A stretch of 64,000 bases of DNA from Flavobacterium johnsoniae UW101 (GCF_000016645.1 NC_009441.1:4464001-4528000); one strand, 5' to 3'. Positions 1 through 9,391 are shown, numbered from the stretch's first letter. Numbers and translations: made by a program. The notes: generated from the sequence alone by a model not told the origin.

Positions 1-316
1 AAAGTTCAATATGGGAGCGGCTGCCGCTGGTCGAAAGCATAATTATCCTTATATCCTTGAAATAGTCATCTGCTGCGCGGATTTCTTCGAGGCAGTCAAA
101 ACCATTTTTACCCGGCATATTAATATCAAGGAAAATAATTTCAGGGAGCCGTCTTAAGGAATCATAAAGGGCATTCAAAAGCTGTTGTCCGTCTTCGAGA
201 GCCTTCACTTCAACTGGGAGATTTAAATCTGTTACCGCATCAAAAAACAACATTCTGTCATCTTCATCATCGTCAGCTATAAATACAAATTTCTGTGGGT
301 GATTTAATTTACTCAT
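1..316 (-). CDS. Single-domain response regulator (3' end outside window)
   Basis: A CheY/Rcp-like receiver read on the minus strand from the ATG at 314-316; the gene runs off the left edge after about 105 codons. The N-terminus carries the acidic pocket (FIADDDEDDRM), the phosphoacceptor Asp lies in FLDINMPGKNGF, and the conserved Ser/Thr switch residue lies in MLSTSGS. The double-acidic DDEDD signature matches the stand-alone receivers at 25.4 and 62.6 kb, a type that usually partners phytochrome-like or PAS histidine kinases. No output domain is visible, but the C-terminus is missing. The partner kinase cannot be identified from this window. Confidence 0.9.
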   Translation of the reverse strand, partial: MSKLNHPQKFVFIADDDEDDRMLFFDAVTDLNLPVEVKALEDGQQLLNALYDSLRRLPEIIFLDINMPGKNGFDCLEEIRAADDYFKDIRIIMLSTSGSRSHIEL

Positions 317-553
317 GACTCATTTATTTAGTGCAGACAGCAGATGATAAGAATCGAAAGATTTTCACACGTCTGTAAATAAACCTTTGTAAATCAATAA
401 ACAATCGACTTACATCCGTGAAGCAGTTAATAGCTTACAAAGTTAAGTCTTAAAATTAAATAAATTACTACAAAACTAAAAAGAAGCTGAAAATTTCAAA
501 ATGATTAACATTTTTTTGATTTTTTTTCAAAAAAAAGAGAGTTGCATTACTTT

Positions 554-568
554 TTCGAACACTTCGAA
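554..568. promoter_or_regulatory. Symmetric TTCGAA-N3-TTCGAA dyad
   Basis: Two TTCGAA hexamers separated by CAC, about 190 bp before the polymerase operon in the 317-744 intergenic stretch. Possible operator for either divergent gene; the assignment is inference. The rest of that stretch is AT-rich, with no ORF seen. Confidence 0.3.
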
Positions 569-676
569 TTTTACAATACTAATGATGCTGTAAATTCTGA
601 ATAAAGCAATATGAGCCTTAAAAATGAATTTTTGAAGCACTTGTAAAATAAGGATTTTAAAATTTTGTTATTATTT

Positions 677-704
677 AGAACATTTTATTTTTAAAAAATG
701 TTCT
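677..704. promoter_or_regulatory. Perfect inverted repeat before the mutasome operon, candidate SOS operator
   Basis: AGAACATTTT and its exact complement AAAATGTTCT flank an 8-nt spacer. The outer AGAAC/GTTCT halves resemble LexA-type half sites, but the GAAC-GTTC spacing is much wider than the classical Bacillus box. The repeat lies directly upstream of the -7 element, where a bound repressor would block transcription. A LexA role is inference. Confidence 0.45.
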
Positions 705-713
705 TATCTGTAC

Positions 714-721
714 TAATTTTG
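714..721 (+). promoter_or_regulatory. Bacteroidota -7 element (TAATTTTG)
   Basis: Matches TAnnTTTG and sits 23 bp before the ATG at 745. No clear TTG -33 element is seen at the usual distance. A four-codon ORF starting at 734 has its TGA overlapping the ATG at 745, which might allow translational coupling but may be chance. Confidence 0.45.
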
Positions 722-744
722 ATCTGTATAAAAATGAACAGATC

Positions 745-1929
745 ATGAACCGGGCCATTGTACATATTGACATGAACACGTTCTTCGTATCGTGTGAAAG
801 ACTGACGAATTCTGAACTTAACGGCATTCCGCTTATTATTGGCGGCGGTGATAGAGGTGTCGTGGCATCGTGTTCGTATGAGGCACGCCGTTTTGGGGTT
901 CGTTCTGCCATGCCGATTCATATGGCTATGAAGTTATGTCCTCAGGCCAAAATCATGAAAGGCGACATGGAACTCTATTCAAGGCTCTCCCATGAGGTTA
1001 CTGAAATTATCCAGGAAAAAGCGCCTGTGGTTGAAAAAGCCAGCATAGATGAATTTTATCTGGACATAACCGGAATGGATAAATTCTACGGCAGTTATAA
1101 ATGGACCGATGAACTCGCCCAACGCATTACAAAAGAAACCGGCCTTCCCCTCACCTTTGCGCTTTCGGTTAACAAAACCGTTTCTAAAATCGGCACAGGG
1201 GAAGGAAAGCAGAAACAGAACCTTGAAATCCCGCAGCAGCTGGTCCAGTCTTTTTTAAATCCGCTTTCTATCCGTAAAATCCCGATGGTGGGTGAAAAGA
1301 CATTTCAGCTCCTTTCCCGGATCGGGATCAGGAAAATCCAGACCCTTTCCGAAATGCCGGCTGAAGCGCTCCAGCGGATGATCGGCCAGAACGGAATCGA
1401 GCTCTGGAAAAAAGCCAATGGTATTGATAATAATCCGGTAGAACCCTACACGGAAAGAAAATCTATTTCCACTGAACATACCTTCTCCCAGGATACGATT
1501 GACATACCAAAGCTGAACAGGGTGCTGCTGGGGATGGTAGAAAAACTCTCTTACCAGCTCCGTTCCGAACAGTGGCTCACATCAACTGTAACGGTTAAAA
1601 TCCGATATGCCAACTTTGATACCGAAACCAAACAATGCCGTGTGCAGTATACCTCTGCGGATCATATCCTGACCCAGACCGTAACGGAATTGTTTGACAA
1701 ACTCTATCAGCGCCGTATGAGGCTGCGTCTTATCGGGGTGCGTTTCAGCGGGCTGGTGAGAGGGACCTATCAGATTGATCTTTTCAATGATACTGAAGAA
1801 ATGCTGGCGCTCTATCAGGCTATGGACCGCATGAAAAACCGTTACGGCTTTGATGCGGTAATGCGCTGTGCCGGCGCTTCTTTCAAACCCAACAATAAAA
1901 ATGAAATTTTAAAACGTAAATCAGACTAA
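745..1929 (+). CDS. dinB: Y-family DNA polymerase (DinB/UmuC type, Pol IV-like)
   Basis: A 394-aa translesion polymerase that copies past damaged bases. The palm motifs are intact: Asp9 in HIDMNTFF and Asp102-Glu103 in SIDEFYLD, with the steric motif ASCSYEARRFGVRSAMP. Helix-hairpin-helix and little-finger regions follow (PMVGEKTFQLLSRIGI near residue 180). Because the catalytic carboxylates are present it is not an ImuB-type inactive paralogue. The stop TAA is followed at once by the ATG of the DnaE-type polymerase (no spacer), so the two are surely co-transcribed. In other bacteria a Y-family protein plus a second DnaE forms a damage-induced mutasome; that role here is inferred from synteny. 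Confidence 0.93.
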   Translation: MNRAIVHIDMNTFFVSCERLTNSELNGIPLIIGGGDRGVVASCSYEARRFGVRSAMPIHMAMKLCPQAKIMKGDMELYSRLSHEVTEIIQEKAPVVEKASIDEFYLDITGMDKFYGSYKWTDELAQRITKETGLPLTFALSVNKTVSKIGTGEGKQKQNLEIPQQLVQSFLNPLSIRKIPMVGEKTFQLLSRIGIRKIQTLSEMPAEALQRMIGQNGIELWKKANGIDNNPVEPYTERKSISTEHTFSQDTIDIPKLNRVLLGMVEKLSYQLRSEQWLTSTVTVKIRYANFDTETKQCRVQYTSADHILTQTVTELFDKLYQRRMRLRLIGVRFSGLVRGTYQIDLFNDTEEMLALYQAMDRMKNRYGFDAVMRCAGASFKPNNKNEILKRKSD

Positions 1930-4900
1930 ATGTATCTCAACTGCCACTCTTTCCACTCGCTGCGTTACGGCACTATTCCGGTTGAGGAATTGGTGCAGCT
2001 GGCTGTGTCGCTGGGTGTTCAAGCCATGGCCCTGACCGATATCAATACTGTGACAGGGATTTACGATTTCATAAAACTATGCAATACAGCCGGCATAAAG
2101 CCCCTTATAGGTATGGAATTTCGCTGCCGGCACCAGCTGCATTATATCGGACTGGCAAAAAATACGCAGGGACTTGCGGGAATGAACCGCTTTTTGACCG
2201 GCCATAATTTTGACGGAACTCCCCTGCCATTGCATGCTCCTGAGATTGCAGATGCTTTCTTTATTTATCCCCTTGAAAATACGCCCCAGGTGTTAAGAGA
2301 GAATGAATATATCGGCATCCAGCCTGAAGAACTGCAAAAATTGGTATTGTCTGAATGGAAGGACAGACAGCATAAAATGGTGGTGCTCCAGCCGGTAACT
2401 TTCCGCTCCAAAACCGAATACCAGCTTCATAAAATTCTGCGTGCCATAGATCTGAATGTTTTAGGCTCCAGGCTTAAACCTGAAGACTGCTGCAGGGCGT
2501 CTGATACAATGATGCGGTTAGAAAAACTGCTTTTCTTTTATCAGCATTACCCTCAGATCATTGCCAACACAGAGTACATAATAGAGCAGTGTAATTTTGA
2601 ATTTGATTACAGCACTCCTAAAAATAAAAAATATTATACACAAAACCGCCAGACCGATATTGAACTTTTGACTATCCTGGCCCAGCAGGGACTCGAATGG
2701 CGTTACGGAAAAGACAATACCGAGGCCGGGGCCCGAATGATCAAAGAGCTAAAAGTGATTGACCAGCTTGAATTCAGCGGGTATTTCCTCATCACCTGGG
2801 ACATTATCCGCTACAGCAGCAGCAAGGGGTTTCTGCATATTGGACGCGGCAGCGGTGCCAATAGTATTATCGCCTATTGCCTGGGTATAACCGATATCTG
2901 TCCCTTGGAACTGGACCTGTATTTTGAACGTTTCCTGAACCTGAACCGTAAGAGCCCTCCTGATTTTGATATAGACTGGTCATGGAAAGAGCGTGATGTT
3001 ATTCTTGAATATATTTTTTCCCGTTATGGAGCCGATCATGTGGCTTTCTGCGGGACGAATGTGGAATTCAAATACCGCTCGATTTTTCGAGAAGTGGGTA
3101 AGGTTTTCGGACTGCCGAAAGAAGAACTCGATGCGCTGGCCAAAAACCCGATGAACCTGCACCCCACTAACAAAGTAGTCAGACAGGTGCAGCAGTACGG
3201 CATGCTGCTCGAAAAATACCCTAACCAGCGCAGCATGCATTCCTGCGGTATCCTGATTTCTGAAGAGCCAATTACCAACTATACACCGCTGGAAATGCCT
3301 CCCAAAGGCTTTCCCATTGTGCTTTTTGATATGCATACCGCAGAGGACATTGGACTAGAGAAATTTGATATCCTGAGCCAGCGCGGCATCGGGCATATTG
3401 ATGACAGCGTTAAAGTTATTGAGAAAAACACCGGAATACGCATCAATATCCGTGACACCTCGATTTCTAAAGATGAAGCCCTATGCAACCAGTTTTTAGC
3501 TGCAGGAAAAACAATTGGCTGCTTTTATATTGAAAGTCCCGCCATGCGCGGTCTCCTGCGCCGGCTGAAATGCGGTGATTACAAAACGCTCGTAGCCGCT
3601 TCTTCTATCATACGTCCGGGAGTGGCCCAGTCCGGTATGATGAAGGAATACATCTACCGGCACAACCATCCCGATAAGTTTGAGTATTTCCATCCGGTGT
3701 TTAAGGAGCAGCTTGGAGAAACCTACGGCATTATGGTGTATCAGGAAGACGTAATTAAAATTGCACAGCATTTTGGCGGGCTTCCTGCCGCTGACGGTGA
3801 TATTCTTCGCCGTGCCATGTCAGGCAAAGGACGCTCTAAAGCGGCACTGCAGAAAGTAAAGGACAATTTCTTTGCATCCTGCGCCGCTCAGGGACATCCT
3901 CAGGCGCTGAGCGCAGAAATCTACCGCCAGATTGAATCCTTTGCCGGGTATTCTTTCTGTAAGGCGCACTCCGCTTCCTATGCGGTGGAAAGCTACCAGA
4001 GCCTGTATCTAAAGGTAAACTATCCCATAGAATTCATGGTAGCGGTAATCAACAATCAGGGCGGGTTTTACCGTACGGAAGTCTATGTGCATGAAGCCAG
4101 GATGTCAGGAGGCATTATCCATCCCCCATGTGTAAATAAAAGCGGGTATGAAACCACCCTGTACGGAAAGAACATCTATCTGGGCTTTATGCACCTGCAG
4201 GGGCTGGAATACAAAACAGCTGTTATGATTGAAGAAGAGCGGTGTAAAAATGGGGACTATACATCGCTGGAAGATTTTATCAACCGAATCCCAATAGGCA
4301 TTGAAGGGGTGCAGATTCTAATTTTTATAGGGGCTTTTCATTTTACCGGTAAAACCAAAAACCAGCTTTTAGTCATCTCAAGGCTGCTGCTGGTTAATTA
4401 TAAACCAAACAGCAGCAGTCTGAAACTTATACAGGAACCCGCCAAAGAGTTTCAGCTTCCTGCATTGGAACGCTCTTTATTTGAGGATGCTTTCGATGAG
4501 ATTGAACTTCTGGGTTTTCCGGTTTCCTGCTCGCCTTTTGAGCTGCTGCAGACTTCTTTCCGGGGGGATGTGATGGCAAAGGACCTGCTGGGGCATCATA
4601 AAAAGCAGGTGCGTATGCTGGCGTATCTGATCTCGCGCAAACATGTGCCTACTAAAATGGGCGCTATGTATTTCGGCACCTGGATTGATGCACAAGGCGA
4701 GTTCTTTGACACGGCCCATTTTACGGGAAGCCTCAAGGATTATCCCTTTCAGGGCGGCGGCTGTTACCTGTTATTGGGCAGCGTTGAGGTAGATTACCAC
4801 TTCCCTACCATTACGGTTACCAAAATGGCTAAAATGCCCTTTATACCGGATCCCCGATACGAACATGAAAACGACTGGAAATACAAAACCCAGCAGAAAC

Positions 4901-4986
4901 TGCGAGAAGATGTCAGCATGACCCACAGGGCGCCCTATCCGCAGGAGCATGAAATTAACCTGCCCAGACATAAAATGACAGATTAG
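1930..4986 (+). CDS. DNA polymerase III alpha subunit, DnaE2/error-prone type
   Basis: A 1018-aa C-family polymerase. Order: PHP domain (residues 1-200), palm with the catalytic pair in PPDFDIDW near residue 345, a third Asp in GLEKFDIL, fingers with GRGSGANS (a phosphate-contact motif), then helix-hairpin-helix and OB-like regions. It is shorter than a replicative DnaE (about 1160 aa or more) and close to the error-prone class. The first PHP metal motif reads NCHSFHS where the usual form is HxHS, so the PHP site may be partly degenerate. It directly follows the Y-family polymerase and precedes alkB by 29 bp. The replicative alpha subunit is presumably elsewhere. Being DnaE2 rather than a third paralogue is inference from length and context. 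Confidence 0.9.
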   Translation: MYLNCHSFHSLRYGTIPVEELVQLAVSLGVQAMALTDINTVTGIYDFIKLCNTAGIKPLIGMEFRCRHQLHYIGLAKNTQGLAGMNRFLTGHNFDGTPLPLHAPEIADAFFIYPLENTPQVLRENEYIGIQPEELQKLVLSEWKDRQHKMVVLQPVTFRSKTEYQLHKILRAIDLNVLGSRLKPEDCCRASDTMMRLEKLLFFYQHYPQIIANTEYIIEQCNFEFDYSTPKNKKYYTQNRQTDIELLTILAQQGLEWRYGKDNTEAGARMIKELKVIDQLEFSGYFLITWDIIRYSSSKGFLHIGRGSGANSIIAYCLGITDICPLELDLYFERFLNLNRKSPPDFDIDWSWKERDVILEYIFSRYGADHVAFCGTNVEFKYRSIFREVGKVFGLPKEELDALAKNPMNLHPTNKVVRQVQQYGMLLEKYPNQRSMHSCGILISEEPITNYTPLEMPPKGFPIVLFDMHTAEDIGLEKFDILSQRGIGHIDDSVKVIEKNTGIRINIRDTSISKDEALCNQFLAAGKTIGCFYIESPAMRGLLRRLKCGDYKTLVAASSIIRPGVAQSGMMKEYIYRHNHPDKFEYFHPVFKEQLGETYGIMVYQEDVIKIAQHFGGLPAADGDILRRAMSGKGRSKAALQKVKDNFFASCAAQGHPQALSAEIYRQIESFAGYSFCKAHSASYAVESYQSLYLKVNYPIEFMVAVINNQGGFYRTEVYVHEARMSGGIIHPPCVNKSGYETTLYGKNIYLGFMHLQGLEYKTAVMIEEERCKNGDYTSLEDFINRIPIGIEGVQILIFIGAFHFTGKTKNQLLVISRLLLVNYKPNSSSLKLIQEPAKEFQLPALERSLFEDAFDEIELLGFPVSCSPFELLQTSFRGDVMAKDLLGHHKKQVRMLAYLISRKHVPTKMGAMYFGTWIDAQGEFFDTAHFTGSLKDYPFQGGGCYLLLGSVEVDYHFPTITVTKMAKMPFIPDPRYEHENDWKYKTQQKLREDVSMTHRAPYPQEHEINLPRHKMTD

Positions 4987-5015
4987 TCCCCTAATTAATT
5001 CTAATACTAAAAGAA

Positions 5016-5636
5016 ATGATGCTTTTTGATGAGACCGAAATTTTTTCATCGGGAAACAGCGGCAAAAGAATATTTGACGTACCCGATGCTGACCTGCTGC
5101 TGATAGATAATTTTTTCAGCAAAGCCGAATCGGATTACTATTATAAGGTTTTATACCACGGCACGCAGTGGCGGGAATACGAAATGCCGATGTATGATAA
5201 GGTTGTAACAGCCCCAAGGATGATTTCATGGTACGGCGATACCAACAGACCGGAGAGAAAATCCAATCCAGACTGGCCTTCGGAACTGCTTCAAATCCGT
5301 GAGCGTGTAGAAAATGAAACCCAGATCCGTTTTAATGCCGTGCTGCTTAATCTGTACAGGGACGGCACAGATGGTGTGGGATGGCACAGTGATAAAACTT
5401 CTTCCAGCAATAAGAATATGAACATAGCCTCGGTGACTTTTGGGGAAACACGTCTGTTCAGGCTTCGCCATAAAACACTAAAACATATTGCGCCGATAGA
5501 AATTCCCCTGCACCATGGCACTTTTCTGCTTATGGCAGGAAGCACCAATACGTATTGGGAACATCAGGTGCCCAAGACGGCTCGTGCTGTATTGCCGCGG
5601 ATCAACCTTACTGTTCGTCAAGTCAGGGAAACCTAA
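5016..5636 (+). CDS. alkB: AlkB-family 2-oxoglutarate/Fe(II) dioxygenase
   Basis: A 206-aa enzyme of the family that oxidatively removes alkyl groups from 1-methyladenine, 3-methylcytosine and similar lesions. The iron ligands are visible as the HxD pair in GWHSDK and the distal His in WEHQVPK; the 2-oxoglutarate-binding Arg lies in RINLTVR near the C-terminus. NLYRDGTDGVGWHSD is the family signature stretch. An alternative ATG at 5019 would only remove one Met. It lies 29 bp after the polymerase gene on the same strand, which suggests one damage-response operon combining lesion bypass with direct reversal. Confidence 0.92.
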   Translation: MMLFDETEIFSSGNSGKRIFDVPDADLLLIDNFFSKAESDYYYKVLYHGTQWREYEMPMYDKVVTAPRMISWYGDTNRPERKSNPDWPSELLQIRERVENETQIRFNAVLLNLYRDGTDGVGWHSDKTSSSNKNMNIASVTFGETRLFRLRHKTLKHIAPIEIPLHHGTFLLMAGSTNTYWEHQVPKTARAVLPRINLTVRQVRET

Positions 5637-5791
5637 AGTTTCCTTAGATCATTTTAATACCTATTGTTCCTTTTATACAGGCTTACTGTCCTTAAGTTAT
5701 TGTTTTAGATGCAAACTATAAACAATTGGAAATCATTGCAATCCTATAATAATCCAGTTATATAATATAACAGCTTTGTTTTTACTCACGT

Positions 5792-5799
5792 TAACTTTG
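5792..5799 (+). promoter_or_regulatory. -7 element TAACTTTG for the DUF3606 gene
   Basis: TAACTTTG fits TAnnTTTG and lies 25 bp before the ATG at 5824. A TTG at 5776-5778 is only 13 bp upstream, shorter than usual for a -33 element. Confidence 0.4.
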
Positions 5800-5823
5800 G
5801 GTAAACTAATAAAATTAATAATC

Positions 5824-6141
5824 ATGGACGATAGAAACAACATAGGACAAGAGAATACTACACATATCAATATCTCCGAACAAAGTGAAATCCAGCAATG
5901 GGCAGAAAAACTAAATGTGCCGCAAGAGATATTAAAAGATGCTGTGAGGGCAGCCGGCACTAGTGTAGAAGAAGTAATCGAACATCTTAATGAAAATCCT
6001 CCCTGCAGAGAGAGTGCCTCAGAGGCAGTTCATTTAAAAGACGGGCCATGGCATGATGATCATCAAAAGAGCCGCTATGATAATCCTGAAGGAAAAAGCA
6101 TTGAAGAGGCAACAGACCCCTCAAAATTATCACAGCTTTAA
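5824..6141 (+). CDS. DUF3606 small protein
   Basis: A 105-aa soluble protein. Residues 17-55 match the DUF3606 pattern: the stretch SEQSEIQQWAEKLNVPQEIL followed by an AVRAAGTSVEEVIEHL helix. The C-terminal half is hydrophilic and ends with a Ser/Glu-rich tail. Function unknown; the fold is predicted to be a small helical, HTH-like bundle. I chose the ATG at 5824 over an in-frame one at 5776 because the -7 promoter element at 5792 lies between them and the upstream residues are not conserved-looking. It stands as its own unit between the repair operon and another small acidic protein. Confidence 0.75.
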   Translation: MDDRNNIGQENTTHINISEQSEIQQWAEKLNVPQEILKDAVRAAGTSVEEVIEHLNENPPCRESASEAVHLKDGPWHDDHQKSRYDNPEGKSIEEATDPSKLSQL

Positions 6142-6290
6142 ATTTTTAAAAGCCGTATGCAAAAATATTTAGTTTATTTTTTACAATTATCCATCTTAAA
6201 GTTTTAAATGAATAACATAAAATTAAAAAACTATAAATCAAATTATTGAAAACGTTACTAAATTTTAATATAACACTAAAACAGAAGATT

Positions 6291-6539
6291 ATGTCTAGAG
6301 AAAATTACGATAACTGCGATCAGGATGAACGCAGTTATCACGCGGCAGATGATTCCATAAATTCAGAACTTATGGAGAAAAAAGATCCGGCGATCAACCA
6401 GCACGAAAATGATACTACCGGTATACACGGCGATACTTCAGAACATCCCAATCCTCGTCCCGATGAACGTGATCCTGATGCTGACAGAAGAACCCTTGAC
6501 GAGGAAAAAGCGGTTGAAGACCAGGATGAAGACAATTAA
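6291..6539 (+). CDS. Small acidic hypothetical protein
   Basis: An 82-aa, strongly hydrophilic, Asp/Glu/Asn-rich protein with no membrane segment, cysteine motif or recognised domain (one Cys near the start). It is probably disordered. The ATG at 6291 follows an A-rich leader typical of this genome; upstream codons to 6246 look non-coding. It resembles in composition the 74-aa protein at 22.4 kb, and both sit beside small stress-type genes, so a role in stress or desiccation tolerance is possible but unsupported. Confidence 0.6.
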   Translation: MSRENYDNCDQDERSYHAADDSINSELMEKKDPAINQHENDTTGIHGDTSEHPNPRPDERDPDADRRTLDEEKAVEDQDEDN

Positions 6540-6758
6540 ACCGCTGTTTGAAACTCTCCTGCAGAGAGAAAACGAGATAAGATCCTGAATAGATTTTTTA
6601 ATTGAACTAATTTAAGAATTCTCTTCAGGATTTTACTTTGAATACCAGAGCCGTTATGCTGCAGAATATTACCTGAAAGCTTTACGACCATTACTTTTAT
6701 CATTGTTTGATGCTATTTTCTGTTGTCTGTGATTTATTACCTCTTCAAATTAATTGTC

Positions 6759-6766
6759 TAAATTTG
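6759..6766 (+). promoter_or_regulatory. -7 element TAAATTTG before the helicase gene
   Basis: Good match to TAnnTTTG, 64 bp before the ATG at 6831. No convincing -33 TTG at 17-23 bp. The remainder of 6540-6830 shows nothing else. Confidence 0.45.
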
Positions 6767-6830
6767 CATAACAGGTACTGATCTAACTGTTTTGTAAAAG
6801 GAATTAGATCAAAAAATATTGCTTCAAAAA

Positions 6831-9194
6831 ATGAACGACCCGATTCTAGAAAATCTCAATCCCAGCCAGCTCCAAGCAGTGAAAACCACAGAAGGATACG
6901 TGCGTGTTATTGCCGGTGCGGGATCTGGAAAAACAAAAGCCCTTACCTCCCGCTTTGCCTACATTGTGGACAGACTTGGCATAAACTCCTCCAATATACT
7001 CTGTGTAACCTTTACCAACAAGGCCGCCCAGGAAATGAAAAAACGCGTCAAGGCACTCATCGGTGATACCTATGATCTGGCTTTTATTACCACTTATCAT
7101 GGCTTCTGCGTAAGGTTCCTCCGTGAAGAAATAAACAAAATACATTTTCCAAAGAATTTTATAATATTGGACGCGGAAGATCAGAAAAGCATATTGCGTG
7201 ATATTTTCAACGAACTTCAGATCAACTCCAAACACCTGACTTTCAAACAGGTGCTGCGCTTTATATCCAAGCAGAAAAGCACTTCAAATTACCTGGGGTA
7301 TATACTTGAAAATAAAGGGTTTGAACCTGACCCAAGTGATTCATTATCCAGCCGTATCTTTCAGATTTACCTGGACAAACTCAAACGCAATTATGCTTTG
7401 GATTTTGATGATCTGATCCATTTTACTGCTTTTATTCTGGACCATAATCCCGATGTGCTTTTAAAATGGCAGCAAAACCTGCATTACATTCAGGTGGATG
7501 AGGCGCAGGACAGCTCAGAGAACCAGTTTCATCTGGTGGAAATCCTGTCTCGTGTACATCAAAACCTGTTCCTTGTCGGGGATCCCGACCAGACCATTTA
7601 TGAATGGCGCGGGGCGAAACCGGAATATCTTGTTGAGTTTGACAGCATGTTCCCCGATACCCAGACCATTATCATGAACCGCAATTACCGCTCTACGCCG
7701 AACATCCTCAAGATCGGGAATCACATCATCAAGAACAATACGGTAAGGGTCGACAAAGACATGATCACCGACAAACCCGAAGGCTTTGAAGTGGTGCATT
7801 TTCACGGAAAGAATGACTTTGAGGAAAGCCAGTGGATTGCTTCTGAGATCAAGGAAATACTGCAGGCTGAACAGGCCGCATATTCCGATATCACCATATT
7901 ATACCGTTCGAATCACCTTTCAAGAAATATTGAACAGGCCCTTATCAAAGATAATATTCCCTACTCTATTTTTGGGGGCATCCGTTTCTTTGAAAGAAAA
8001 GAGATTAAAGATGTGCTCTCTCTTTTAAGGCTCATTGTTCAGGGAGACAACTTCTCCTTTCTGCGCATGCACAACCACCCTGCCAGGGGACTTGGCAAAA
8101 AGTTCCTCGAAAGACTCAGTCTTCTGGCAGGGGAACAAAACCTTTCCCTTTTACAGGCATTGGAGCGCAACATCACCGACAAAGAACTGGCAAAAAAAGG
8201 CGCTGTTGAATTCCTGGAACTGATTGCAGAGCTGCGTGAAACAGCCAAAACAAAGTCCATCTCAGATCTGGTCAAAATTATACTCGATAAAAGCGGGCTT
8301 TCTGAACTATACCGCAAAGACGGTGATGAAGACAGGCTTGAGAACATTAAGGAACTTGTCAATTCGATGCTGCTGCTGGAAAAAGAAAACAATGCTCCGG
8401 TGGACATTATTGAGTATCTCCAGGAAATATCCCTCTACACCGATCTGAATACTGATACCGAAAATCAGGACAAGGTTAAACTGATGACCATTCATATTTC
8501 GAAAGGACTTGAGTTTCCCTATGTCTTCCTGTGCGGTTTTACCGAAGGTGTACTGCCCAGCGCCCTTTCTGTCAAAGAAAGAAGGGCACGTGCTATTGAA
8601 GAGGAAAGAAGGCTCATGTATGTGGCCGTTACACGGGCAGAAAAACGATTTTACATGACTGATTCCGAAGGTTTTAATTTTACCACAGGACTCAATAAAT
8701 ATCCATCAAGGTTCCTTTTTGAGATCAAAGACGAATTTTATGTCCGCAAAGGAAAACTCTCCCAGCAGATTATCGAAAACAGCCGCAATCATCAAAGCCC
8801 TGGACAGCTGCAGGAAAATACAGCTTTCAAAGAAGGGGATTTCGTAATGCATCCGGTCTGGAATAAAGGAAAAATACAAACGGTCGACCTGGAAAAAAAA
8901 GAATATCTGGTGGATTTTTTTGATATGGGAAAAGTAAAACCCATCGATTTTGGGTTCAAACATCTGACGGGTTTCTCCGAAGACAGCGGGGATGCTGAAG
9001 GGCCGAAAGAACTTTTGGATCTGGCAGCGCATTTGAAAACAGCACCTGACCCTTTTGAGCAGGATACTGCTTTGAAACCACAGGGCATCACGTCGTTATC
9101 TTCTGACAGTATTTTTGATTCCGGCCCTATGCCGGATCTAAGTGAAAATACGAAGCCAGACAAAAAAGATTCAAAAAAATGGTGGAAGCTTTAA
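6831..9194 (+). CDS. UvrD/PcrA/Rep-type superfamily 1 DNA helicase
   Basis: A 787-aa 3'-5' helicase used in excision repair or restart of stalled forks. SF1A motifs in order: Walker A AGAGSGKT (residues 28-35), TFTNKAAQEM, DEE-box variant VDEAQDSSENQ, VGDPDQTIYEWRGA, NYRS, then the 2A/2B part with TIHISKGLEFPYVFLCG and VAVTRAEKRFYM. After about residue 680 a small all-beta tail occurs (EGDFVMHPVWNKGKI, similar to the C-terminal Tudor-like segment of PcrA/UvrD), followed by a low-complexity acidic end. A TTG at 6819 would add four residues; the ATG at 6831 is preferred. It stands alone, convergent with xseB. Confidence 0.93.
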   Translation: MNDPILENLNPSQLQAVKTTEGYVRVIAGAGSGKTKALTSRFAYIVDRLGINSSNILCVTFTNKAAQEMKKRVKALIGDTYDLAFITTYHGFCVRFLREEINKIHFPKNFIILDAEDQKSILRDIFNELQINSKHLTFKQVLRFISKQKSTSNYLGYILENKGFEPDPSDSLSSRIFQIYLDKLKRNYALDFDDLIHFTAFILDHNPDVLLKWQQNLHYIQVDEAQDSSENQFHLVEILSRVHQNLFLVGDPDQTIYEWRGAKPEYLVEFDSMFPDTQTIIMNRNYRSTPNILKIGNHIIKNNTVRVDKDMITDKPEGFEVVHFHGKNDFEESQWIASEIKEILQAEQAAYSDITILYRSNHLSRNIEQALIKDNIPYSIFGGIRFFERKEIKDVLSLLRLIVQGDNFSFLRMHNHPARGLGKKFLERLSLLAGEQNLSLLQALERNITDKELAKKGAVEFLELIAELRETAKTKSISDLVKIILDKSGLSELYRKDGDEDRLENIKELVNSMLLLEKENNAPVDIIEYLQEISLYTDLNTDTENQDKVKLMTIHISKGLEFPYVFLCGFTEGVLPSALSVKERRARAIEEERRLMYVAVTRAEKRFYMTDSEGFNFTTGLNKYPSRFLFEIKDEFYVRKGKLSQQIIENSRNHQSPGQLQENTAFKEGDFVMHPVWNKGKIQTVDLEKKEYLVDFFDMGKVKPIDFGFKHLTGFSEDSGDAEGPKELLDLAAHLKTAPDPFEQDTALKPQGITSLSSDSIFDSGPMPDLSENTKPDKKDSKKWWKL

Positions 9195-9242
9195 AAGTCC
9201 TGCTGCTGCTTCTCTATTTTTACATTTCATCCAGCAGCAATG

Positions 9243-9282
9243 CAAAAGCCCAGTGTTTTTTTATGTAAACAATGGGCTTTTG
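9243..9282. terminator. Hairpin between convergent helicase and xseB genes
   Basis: CAAAAGCCCA (9243-9252) pairs with TGGGCTTTTG (9273-9282) across a T-rich 20-nt loop. Symmetric, so it could serve both directions, but the downstream T-tract is weak. Confidence 0.5.
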
Positions 9283-9391
9283 TACGTTTTCCGGCTTGTA
9301 TAAGACCAGCAGACTATCATGCAGGCGCTTTTAATCGGCGTATATACTGCTATAACGCCGAAAACACGGTTTTAGTATGCATGACACAGAT

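Noticed and set aside
2980..3771. Long antisense ORFs inside the DnaE-type gene
   Set aside because: They are open frames opposite a conserved gene and have no recognisable motifs or start signals.
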